A DNA stretch of 64,000 nucleotides from the NCBI GenBank assembly GCA_034336665.1, contig JAPFBE010000002.1:79676905-79740904 (forward strand). Direction: 5' to 3'. The translations under genes and the position numbers were made by a program. Position 1 is the stretch's first letter; every line of letters starts with the position of its first letter. The DNA comes from Luscinia megarhynchos (lineage: Eukaryota > Chordata > Aves > Passeriformes > Turdidae). Of the stretch, positions 1-9,270 are shown one piece after another. Under the pieces are notes generated by a model that worked only from the letters and a program-made list of their open reading frames with translations, did no database searches and was not told where the DNA came from.

Positions 1-2084
1 GAAAAATGGAGCAAACCCAGATTTCTAGACCAAAATATGCCAACTTGGGCAATTTTGAATCTATTGTTTCCTATGTATAAAATAAGGTTAATCTGCAGTA
101 CTGTTAGGCAGTGTTTGTATGTTTTCTTGTATGTTTAAGAAGCCCTTTATTGTGCCAGAACAGATGCCATTTCATTTCCTGCATGCCTCATAGTGATGCC
201 TGATTATTTCCTAGCATTTATTTTATTTACCATAACGACAGTCTGATTTCATTTTATGGTTAAGAAATAGAATATTTTGGCAAATCCTTAAAGGATTTTG
301 AGCAGAAGAACCTAAGGACTGTCTCTAAAAGCTTCCTGAGCTGCAGACATAGGGGTGTGCAGTGAGGGGTGTGTTTGGTGCTCTGTCCCTTGCACAGAGC
401 ATGGAAGGACAGACAGCATTGCCCTTGCAGACAGCCCTGCCCACGTTTCTGCTGTACCCTCGTTTATCCCTTATTTAACCCCATGCCCTTATTACCTTAA
501 CCCGGGTTGGGCTGAGGGCAAGTGCTCGGTTGATTACATGGAGAATAAACCTAAAGCCTGAGGCTAAGAGTGTGGTATTTTGAGAGAGTCAGATCAAGCA
601 AACCATGCTGAGCATGCCCATGTCAGCAAGCCAGGGCTGTTTGCTTGACCTGCCACAGGATGTTCTGACCTTTGTCCGTGTATTATTAATGGTGCCAGCA
701 GCAGTTATAGTTTTTTACAATGGTCCTTTCTTAAAGCCCTGTGAAGAGTGGGCATTAGATGCTCTACAGACACAGTAGGTCATACACCAGGATATTGGGT
801 TCAGTTGTGTAATTCAGAATTAACTGAAAGAAATTGTATGGCCTGGGCAATACAGGAAATACATACCATAAAGCAAATCTGCTGGAATTTCTGAAGCTGT
901 GTTAATCCAAGCAAAACAAAATAACCCACAGAAGGCTGGAGGCAAGTCCTGGCTTCCCAAACACTCAGCTCCCTCTTCCTCAGAGCTGTTTTCAAAGTCA
1001 TCATACTTATTTTTCCCAAGAAAGATCTGGGGTACTCACCCTCAGGAGAGGATGTAGGAGGAAGGTCCAGAGTGGAGAAGATGTCTCCATGCAATGCTAT
1101 ATCCATTTGCTCCTACTGCAGCATCACATTTACCTGGCAGCATGGTTTTTCTGGATCCTCTTAAAAGGGTCTAGACCCTCTGAACCTGAGCTCCATGTCA
1201 CCAATGGTTCAAGATTTATATTACCCAATATTCACTGGAAGAGAGCAGCTGTGACTCTGGCACCAGGGGGACACTCCTGCCCCGCCTGCGATTTGGCAGC
1301 CACACAGTAGCTGAGTCCAGGGTTAACAGAGGAGCTGGGGTCTGTGTGGAGGAGCAGACAGATACTGTGGGTCAACAACTGGTTGCACATCTGGTGCTGA
1401 CTCCTTGTATTTGTTTTCTAAAAGCCTTTTGAAAATCAGGCACTTTGAGGGTCAGTCAGGCTTGCCAACCCAATGAGAATTCTTTAAATGAAGGGCAATG
1501 CCAAAGGAGATGACAGCACCGTGCCAGGTGAGAAGGAGATGGACCAACCTGCTGAGCAGAGGGTGCAGAGTGATGCAGACCATGGAGACCTCATAAACAT
1601 CAAAATGTGGTGAGCCAGAATAATAGGGCATGTGTAAAACCATGCTGGGATTAGGACTTTGTGGAAGCTCTAGAATAAGGGCAAGGAGTTACTAAGAACT
1701 AACTGGGAAATGTGCATTACTATTAGGCTAGCCATCCTACCCATGAATGTTTTATGGACATCAACAAGGGTCATCAAGATGCTGAAGGTGACGTATCCAT
1801 AAAAGCCATGTGAACATGTGAACATGGCTGTCAGTATCACCACTTCCTTTCCAGAGGCAAAGGAATTGCCTCTGATGCTCTCAGGGGGTTTGTATTATAG
1901 CTATGCCAGGGACCCACAAGGTGGCATCGCTGCCTCCTGCCCCATAGTAAATAATTTGTCAGAAATGGCTGGGGGCTGCTGAGTTCAAAGGACCATGAAC
2001 ACCTCTTTCTTGGTGGGTAGAGGTGCCCAGAAGGCAGCACACTGGATGACAGTTACATCTTGGACCAGTGTGAGTGACCCTCAG
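1..2084. other. Non-coding stretch, no gene recognised
   Basis: The stretch is mostly AT-rich single-copy-looking sequence. A GC-richer patch at about 355-660 carries an AATAAA hexamer at 544-549 and could be an old LTR or 3'-end fragment. I found no TG...CA ends with flanking duplication, so it is left unassigned. The reading frames here are short and overlap on both strands, as expected by chance. Confidence 0.6.
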
Positions 2085-2220
2085 TTACTTGCCAGTTGTT
2101 TGGCTGCTGGGGCCAAGCTCTGCTCTCTGAGAAGTGGAGCCTGTCCAGGCTTCATCCTGCTTCAGTTCCAAAGACCTCAGGTACTTCTCCTGCAGCTGCT
2201 GCAGCATTATCTCCTCCAGA
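2085..2220 (-). CDS. Candidate terminal coding exon, gene unknown
   Basis: Read on the minus strand, a pyrimidine-rich run ending in CCCAG (splice acceptor, intron side from 2221 upward) is followed by one base that completes a codon, then 44 sense codons and TAA at 2087-2085. The first 20 or so residues (LEEIMLQQLQEKYLRSLELK) are strongly helical, with hydrophobic residues spaced as in an amphipathic or coiled-coil helix. The rest is a polar Ser/Thr/Gly tail. The frame could instead end at a GC-type donor (GCAAGT) just before the stop. Upstream exons of such a gene would lie to the right on the minus strand and I could not identify any. No polyadenylation hexamer lies close downstream. I do not recognise the protein. 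A chance open frame in a CTG/CAG-rich patch is the main alternative. Confidence 0.22.
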
Positions 2221-3719
2221 CTGGGAAGGAAGATCAGCCTACCAGATGTCCTCTCCCCAGCCCAGAGGAGGAGGGCAGCCAGGTGCTGGCACTGTGGGAG
2301 CCAGGGGACAGGCAGCAGGGGTGGCAAGGGCACCGTGGAAGGGGGCACGTTGTCACACTGAGTGCCAGGTGTGCTTCAGAGCTGGATGGAGGATGTGTGG
2401 GCTGATGAGTGCATGAAATGCCTGTGGTTGCAAAGGCTGCAGAGGAGATGTTGCAGATGATGTGCCCTGTAAAACACTGGGGCACCTGCTCTGTGCCAGA
2501 CAGCTCTAACCTTGACTAACACATACACATGCAGCTTGGTAAAGGTCTCGGTGGGATTCTGTGCTGTCATCACAAAAGCCAAGAATGGATTTGATTTTTC
2601 CAAACAATTACTTTTAAGGAGTAGAACTCTTCTTCAGTCAAATATTAATTTATTTTTTTTTCGTGTAAATAACTTTTACACAATAACAGACTTGATTTAT
2701 TTTCTCTGTGAATCCTCACATAGAGACAATAAAAATAGTTTTACTTGGTACAACTAAGTGTAAAAAATTGAATAAAAGTCTAGATACAAAAATCAAATGT
2801 GACTTGGTAGAGCTAGAGTTCAGATTAGAGCCATCTAGAAACTTCAGGCTAGTTTTACATTAGTGATGCTTTTTCCAGATGATGACTGTTTACAGAGGTG
2901 TTCCACATTGTACTGGTCTGTGTGTGTTTCACAAAATGAGTGATAACTCTCTAGTGGAAGCTTGAGGTTTGGAGCAGTTTGCAGCTAGTTAAACTACTGA
3001 AGTAAAACAAAAAGCTGAAGTTACAAACCCCATGAGCAATGGGTCAGTGCCTGTCAGTCTGAACTTGAAAATATGCCTTCAGCACATCTGGCTTTGCAAG
3101 CTTGTTTGTTTATTTGTCTGTTGGGCTTTTCTCCTCGTTGCAGCACATTTGTTGCTTCTTAAGGATAATGTGACTTTAGAGTTGGTACATAATGGAAAAT
3201 GCTATGTCAAGCATTTCCTTGTCCTTTCAGTTTTATATGTTAAAGATTATTTACTGATATAATGATTGTTTTTATTAAAAAGAGAGATGTCCCTATTTCT
3301 AAATTCCTCTAGAGCTGTACTTGATTTATGTGCAGAGTCCAGTATGATATTGTTGTTTGAATAGTCTTTTAAAGTATCACTTTAAGGTATTTGGTTTTTT
3401 CAGTAGGATAGGTTAGGACTTGCGTGAAACAGACAAAATAATTCTAGATAACAAACCTCAGGTTTTCTTGGGACTTGTTTACCTCCTATCCTCTCAAGAT
3501 ATCAGTACAAAATACTTGACATCCCTGAACTTGGCCACAGAGGGTGCACATTTTCTCCTCAGGGAAGAGGCTGAAAAGCTTAGGAGTCAGCGGAGGGATG
3601 GGACCATCAACTACATTTGTTTCCAGGGTTGCCAAGACCAGCTCCTGCCCAGGTAGGAAACAGCTGGCTGGTTCTTCACAGCTTGAGAGCATCCCACAAT
3701 GCAAAATCAGAGTGCCTGT
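2221..3719. other. Non-coding stretch, no gene recognised
   Basis: It starts GC-rich (to about 2480) with overlapping short frames on both strands, then becomes T-rich and AT-rich. Nothing here matched a repeat or protein family I know. Sequence near 3540-3719 may be the degraded 5' flank of the CR1 element that follows, but the similarity is too weak to claim. Confidence 0.6.
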
Positions 3720-5160
3720 CAGAAGCACAGAGCATTCCCAGTTGAGTGGAAAATGGCTAATCTTGTCCCAGTTTAAAACAAGGACAAGAAAGATGGAAAT
3801 TGAAGCCTGTCAGTCTCACTTCAGTAACTGGTAAAATTATGGAGAAGATTGTTTTAGGAGATAATGAAAAACACTTGAAGGACAAGGCAGTCATTGGGCA
3901 CAGCCAGCACAGCTTCATGAGGGGAAAGTCCTGCTTGTCAAACCTAATTTCCTTTTATGACAGGGTAGTCGCTTTTATGACAGGGTAGCTTCAGCTGATC
4001 AAGTGAAGTCATTACATGTAATCTCTTTAGATTTCAATAAAAATTGTCTCTCTCAGGATCCCTCTGGATAAAGTGTCCAACACACATCTGGAAAAACACA
4101 TCATGAGATGAGTGAGCAAGTGCTCAGGGTCAGGCACAAAGGGTTCTGGAGAATGGGGTGACACCAGGCTGGGGACCTGTCACTAGTGGGGTTCTGCAGG
4201 GCCCCATCCTCAACCCAGTTCTCTTCAACATCATTACCAACTTGGATGCAGGACTTTTAAGGGATACTAAGTTTGCAGATGATATTGAATTGGGAGCTGT
4301 TGAGTACTTCAAGGGCTGAGAAGCCCTGAAAAGTCACTTTGATTAATTTCAGAGGTGGTTAATGACCACATAATGTATGAAGTTTGACAAAGATGTCCTG
4401 GGTTCTGCACCTGGGATGGGGCAATCCTGGATGCACAGACAGCCTGGGGAATGAGAAGCTGGAGAGCAGCACCACAGAAAGGGACCTGGGGGTCCTGGCC
4501 AGTGGAAAGCTGAATGTGAATTGGCAGTGCCCTGGCAGCCAGGAGGGCCAGCCCTGTCCTGGGGGGCATCAGGCACAGCATCACAGCTGGGCAAGGGAGG
4601 GGATTGTCCTGCTCTGCTCTGAGCTGGGGCAGCCTCATCTTCAGGGTTGTGTGCAGTTTTGGGCACCACAATATAAGAAAGGCATAAAGCTATTGGTGAC
4701 TGTCGAATGAAGGGCAACAAAGATGGTGAATGGCCTTGAGGGGACACCATATGAGGAGAGGCTGAGGTCACTGGGTCTGTTCAGCCTGGAGGAGACTGAG
4801 GGAAGACCTCACTGCAGTTACAACTTCCTCATGAGGGGAAGAGGAGGGGCAGGCATGGATCTCCTCTCTGGGGTGCCCAGTGACAGGACCTGAGGGAATG
4901 GAAGTTGTGTCAGAGGAAGTTTAGATATTGGAAGTTGGATATTAGGAAAATTTTCACCTAGAGGGTGGCTGGGCACTGGAACATCTCCCCAGGGTAGGTG
5001 TCACAACATCAGCCTGACAGAGTTCAAGAAGCATTTGAGCAATGCTCTCAAGCACATGGTGTGACTCTTGGGGTGATCCTGTGCAAGACCAGGAATTTGA
5101 CTCAGTGATCCTTGTGGGTCCCTCACAACTCAGCATATCCTGAGATTTTCTGATTTTAAA
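3720..5160 (+). repeat. CR1 LINE fragment with reverse-transcriptase remnants
   Basis: This is a 5'-truncated, decayed copy of the CR1 non-LTR retrotransposon, whose ORF2 encodes endonuclease and reverse transcriptase. Recognisable RT blocks occur in order: the KPVSLTSVTGKIMEKI-like segment (about 3800-3850), the SQHSF..GKSCLSNLISFYD block (about 3900-3965), the TSGVLQGPIL..PVLFN block (about 4180-4235) and the catalytic FADD box at 4272-4283. The 3' region continues through the conserved 'arrayed' CR1 tail and ends with the typical GTGGGTCCC..CAACTCA segment before 5160. The frame is broken by stops, small indels and a 20-bp tandem duplication at 3952-3989, so no active protein is possible. 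The 3' end is near full while the 5' end is missing, which is usual for CR1 insertions. Confidence 0.9.
3952..3989 (+). repeat. 20-bp tandem duplication inside the CR1 RT region
   Basis: The segment CTTTTATGACAGGGTAG occurs at 3952-3968 and again at 3972-3988, a 20-bp period. Because 20 is not a multiple of three, the second copy shifts the reading frame. After it the CR1-like frame resumes with the residues expected after the SFYD block. It is a clear inactivating slip within the element. Confidence 0.85.
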
Positions 5161-5224
5161 CCCACAGCTTTGGGGCAATTTTCACATGACCATTTGACAT
5201 CAAACCATCTGTGACATGCTCGAA

Positions 5225-5264
5225 CAACTGGGACTATGTTTCTCACCAGACATAGTCCCAGTTG
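5225..5264. repeat. Perfect 15-bp inverted repeat
   Basis: The arms at 5225-5239 and 5250-5264 are exact reverse complements (CAACTGGGACTATGT), separated by a 10-nt loop. The structure lies about 65 bp past the 3' end of the CR1 element. As RNA it would form a short stem-loop. It is shorter than a typical microRNA precursor stem, and no function is claimed. Confidence 0.85.
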
Positions 5265-6451
5265 CTGACCAGACACTCTCCTGGCCAAATAAAATGATCA
5301 TCCTTGCCAGATTTGGGATATATTATGTGTCTGTACTTTTTCCCATCTACAGTCCCCTATTCATTTGCATATGTTATGTTAATTTCTTTCTCATCCCATG
5401 CCTGTGAGGTAGGAGAGGTCATCACAGGCTGCATGGTGGTCTACAGCTCTTGTCTGGGTTTCTACCAGAACTCTTTTTTGGATATCAGGAATGTACATTT
5501 CCCAGAGACGATCTGTTTTCTTCTTGTGAAGGCTTGCAAGTTTGTGTAGATCAGAGCAGTGGAGGAGTTTTGTCAGTTGGGTAATTAATTTTCTGAGTTT
5601 AGGATTAAACTTTTTCTTTTGTGCTCTAACATTTACATGTATTAGATGTTTGAAAATGTCTTGGATCAACACAAGCCTCTTACTATCATTGTATATTAAT
5701 TCATTCAGTGTTGTATCAGCACCTTCACCATCTATGAATTCTGTTATATTTACTTTTCATCTTGTCTTTTGTAGCTTGAGATGTAAATTTTCCCTCCTGT
5801 TGACAACCTGATCCTACTACTGAGCGGCTTTATGAGGATAGGGGCTCAACTTCACAGTGAACTTCCAATTTCACTGGCACAGAGTTATTAGAGATCATAT
5901 TCACTGGCTATTTTTCATCAAGTTATATTTATAAAACCCTTGTGTAGAAACATTCAGGTAAAGGTATAGAATTTGGGTTGTTTTTTTTAAGTTTCATGTT
6001 ATAAATAAGAAAAAGAAAAGATGACAAATATACGAAAGTTGAACTGAAACGGTGTTTTGGGGACTGGTGGAATTAACTGAAATATTTGCTTATGTTATCA
6101 AGTTTTCTAATTTTTCTAAACTATTTAACTTAGGTTAGTTACTTTTAATATTTCATAGTACAAGCTGAAAAGTTGCATTAGGAAAACAGCTGTGGGAAAC
6201 ATTATAGTAGTTCCAGATACAAATGCTTCACATCAAAATAGTTCTTCATTGACAGCTTTATTCCCTCCTCACGTCTTAGCTCAAAAACTTTCACCAAACT
6301 AACTCGAACCAAAATCAGACTTACTGATATTCCCTACTGATTTTTTATATATAATCTTTGATATATATGTAGCACTCTGACATAGATATAGCATCCCTCT
6401 AACAAGCATACAGAAAAGCCTTCATTTCACATTTACTTTTTTTTAAAATCT
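5265..6451. other. Non-coding AT-rich stretch
   Basis: No exon, known repeat or RNA gene was seen. The region is T-rich in its first half and has several A/T homopolymer runs near 5980-6020 and 6340-6370. Confidence 0.6.
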
Positions 6452-6456
6452 GCTAC
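6452..6456. repeat. Target-site duplication, left copy (GCTAC)
   Basis: This is the 5-bp direct repeat immediately before the LTR. It is identical to 7182-7186. Confidence 0.85.
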
Positions 6457-7181
6457 TGTCTTGGGTTGCAGTACAGGATGTAGCCAGAAATGTGTATTCT
6501 ATCACCATCTGTTGAAGCAGGGTGGGGTAGTGATTCCTTATTTCCATGGCACATACTATCTGCTAATGGGCCATCTTTAAAACCAGGTGGGGCAATCATC
6601 TTTATCTTTTCCACAACCATCCTCCCTCCACAAAGATATCATCTGCTGCTGGGCCACTGAGTCCCACTGTATGACTGATAAAATTACATCATCCCATTGG
6701 GAGATGCTTCCAGCCAGGGGGAGGAAACAAGTCTTTCCTACCTAGATAAAAAACTGAGATTTTGGGCAGCAAGATACCTTCTTTCCACTGGATTCCATAG
6801 GAAAACCAGACCTTTCCACATCATCCCTGGACCTTCAGAGGAAAACTGCACCTTCTACAGGAGCACTGCTGCAGCTGAACCACATCTGCCGCTGCAGGAG
6901 GACTGCAGCCACCATTTAATGGGACTGCTACCAACACCCTGAGTGACTGACAGGGTGTCAGGTTGTATTCTGACTCTGTCAGGGTTGGGATTGTTCTTTG
7001 TAATACTGTATTTCTATTTAATTTTCCTAGTAAAGAACTGTTATTCCTATTTCCCATATCTTTGCCTGAGAGCCCCTTAATTTTGAAATTATAATAATTT
7101 GGAGGGAGGGGGTTTACATTCTCCCTTTCAAAGAGAAGCTTCTGCCTTTATTGGCAGACACCTGTCCTTCAAACTAGGACA
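6457..7181 (-). mobile_element. Solo LTR of an ERVL-type endogenous retrovirus, inverted
   Basis: The block begins TGTCTTGGGTTGCAG and ends CAAACTAGGACA on the plus strand, so on the minus strand it runs from TGTCCTAGTTTG to CCCAAGACA, the TG...CA ends of an LTR. The perfect 5-bp sequence GCTAC flanks both sides (6452-6456 and 7182-7186). A 5-bp duplication fits ERVL integration. The body (AAGGACAGGTGTCTGCC start, the long run near 6800-6960 and the TAGTAAAGAACTG segment) is the sequence I know from abundant songbird ERVL LTRs. No internal gag/pol lies next to it, so it is a solo LTR left by recombination between two LTRs. The short minus-strand frame at 6821-7057 lies inside it and is not a gene. 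Confidence 0.88.
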
Positions 7182-7186
7182 GCTAC
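7182..7186. repeat. Target-site duplication, right copy (GCTAC)
   Basis: This is the 5-bp direct repeat immediately after the LTR. It is identical to 6452-6456 and defines the element boundary. Confidence 0.85.
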
Positions 7187-8554
7187 TATTAATTCCTGAT
7201 AGGTGTTGGAAACCTTTCTTTCTGTGCTGAAATCTTGCACTGAGCCCATGATGTCTCCCCACAAAGTATTCAGTGTACTTTCTTGTGATTAGCACTCCTT
7301 TTTGTGTGTATTTCCCAGAGTGCTAATCAAAACAAATGGAAATACTAGACAAAACCACTGCCACTAAGGAATAGAAAAATCTGCTCCTACATCTTGCCTG
7401 TCCTGCACAGGAATGAAGTTCTATTTTAAAGGTAACTGGCTTCTGGTGTACCAGACATCTCTCCATCACCACCTCCCTACTGTCACTGGGCATGTTTTGA
7501 GCACTAATTCTATTCCTTCTGATGTTCTTTTTCAAAGGGAATACTTGTTTCTGGGCATTTTATTTTATTTACTCAATTTTAACTCTCTTCTTTTTAATGC
7601 TCATTGGTCCATGCTTGCTTTCTTCTTTCAAAAAAAAACCACCCTCTTTTTGATCTTCTGGGTTGTTTGTTTTTGGTTTATTTTCCAGACAGATATTCAT
7701 ATCTGAACTGGAATGGACATCCCTATGTGGTTAAATATTCGTGGTTCGCTCTTTTTGCAATCTACTGACAACAAAGCAGTTAAATAAATATTTCTGGAGG
7801 CTATAGGATTCCTTTTAACAGAAGTTCCTTCTTCTTTATCAAAATAAAGAAGGAACCAGAAAATCCAAGAAGAAACAGGGAAAATATTTCTTGCTAAGCC
7901 TAAATATATATATATATATATATATGCATGTGTATATATTATATACACATATATATGTGACATTTTTCAAGGATTTCTGTGCTCCTGGAAGAGCATCTCA
8001 CAAAAACTTTTCAAAGTCTGTGTCCTTTCAGGACATACTGAATTCTCCTCTTATGAAGGACAAACTAACAATGTGTTGAGATGCAAACTCAGTCACCAAG
8101 CTCTCATTTCCATATCTGGCAGTGACAATACCTTATTTTCCTTTCTCTGATACACTGATAAACAGTCAAGATAAAGAGAATTATATTCTGAAGAGTCATT
8201 CCTAGACAAAACCCACAGTGTTTTGAATCCCTCCAAACCACTCCCTACTTAAATCCTTTCTCCCCTTTTAATTTAGCTATATCCTCAAGCCCTGAAAATT
8301 TAATTAAAATAACTTGGTACTCTGAAATTTCACTGGACTGCCTGTACCACTAAATGGTTGCTGAATGTTTAAAGAAATGCTGTTCTGCTTTGCCATGTAA
8401 TGATACTAATGGGAAACTATGAATAAAACATTTATTGAAAATCATGCCCATTTTCTCTCTTTTGTTAATGTTAATATTAATACCTTTATCTCTGGAACTC
8501 ATAGAAAAATACAAAATAATATGGCACCACTAGCAGCAGGAATACAACTGCATA
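7187..8554. other. Non-coding stretch with AT microsatellite
   Basis: It is AT-rich and holds no recognised gene. An imperfect, bulged fold-back built from TTCCTTCTT and AAGAAGGAA lies near 7826-7857. The AT dinucleotide run and palindrome at 7904-7950 are listed separately. Confidence 0.6.
7904..7950. repeat. (AT)n microsatellite plus AT-rich palindrome
   Basis: A 22-bp (AT)n run at 7904-7925 is followed by a perfect palindrome with 11-bp arms (ATGTGTATATA at 7928-7938 and its complement at 7940-7950) around one central base. This sequence could extrude as a cruciform and is likely length-variable. Confidence 0.85.
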
Positions 8555-9270
8555 TCACTTGAGGACAGTTCCATCTTCCCCCTCTAAAATATGGCCAAAC
8601 TTGCAGAGCCACAGGGTCAGTCCAGCAGAGCAGTTACCAATTGCTGCCCTGTGGCCTGCAGCAGGGCAATCTTTACAGTCCCACAGCTCCTCCTTTTGTC
8701 TCCCCCTTGTTTGTCCCCTGGGTACCAGCCATGAGGTCTGACACCATTGCAGGGCCAGGTGTACCCCAGGATCCTGCTGGGCGTGTGGGGCACCACGGTC
8801 AGGCCACTGGAGGAGAAAGGAATCCTGCAATACTCACCTGGCAAGAAATTAATGGGGACAGGCCTTGGTCCCTAAAGAGCAGGTTCAGTTCAGGGTTATG
8901 GGCAGAGATTTGAGAGGAGAAGAACATCACACTCAAAACCATTTTTAAGGGCTTATTATTTTTCCCCACTGGTTTGCTTGTTCTCCAGCTCAGGAATTTG
9001 GTAGAACTCAAGCCACTCAATGAATGCCAGGTAGGGGCCACGTCTCAATCCACTGCTTTGTAGTCCACTGGAAAAATCTCCTTTTAAAGGCATTCAGGGG
9101 AACTTGTGTTCCCCTGAATTGGAGCCACCAGTTCCAAACCACACCTTGGACCATTCTGGCTGCAAGAAAAACCCTTCAGACAAAGTATTAGTGCCAGGCA
9201 AGATGCCACACTCCACAAAAATACTAAAACAATAACTTCAGGCCTCAGAAGCTGCCCTGTAAGTTTCATG
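8555..9270. other. GC-richer unassigned block, possible old retroelement or exon region
   Basis: The first 280 bp are clearly more GC-rich than the flanks and hold overlapping short frames on both strands. On the minus strand a strong donor consensus CAG|GTGAGTA sits with its exon side at 8838-8840. I could not find a matching acceptor that gives a convincing exon. A perfect 12-bp hairpin lies at 9092-9119. The block could be a decayed LTR, but no ends or duplications were found. Confidence 0.35.
9092..9119. repeat. Perfect 12-bp hairpin
   Basis: The arms ATTCAGGGGAAC (9092-9103) and GTTCCCCTGAAT (9108-9119) are exact complements with a 4-nt TTGT loop. It is a compact, stable stem-loop on either strand. 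It is not followed by a T-run and is not a bacterial-type terminator in this context. Confidence 0.85.

Noticed and set aside
355..660. Possible LTR or 3'-end fragment with AATAAA at 544-549
   Set aside because: No convincing TG...CA ends, no target-site duplication and no family I could recognise.
4349..4771. 140-codon minus-strand frame
   Set aside because: It is the antisense shadow of the CR1 element at 3720-5160.
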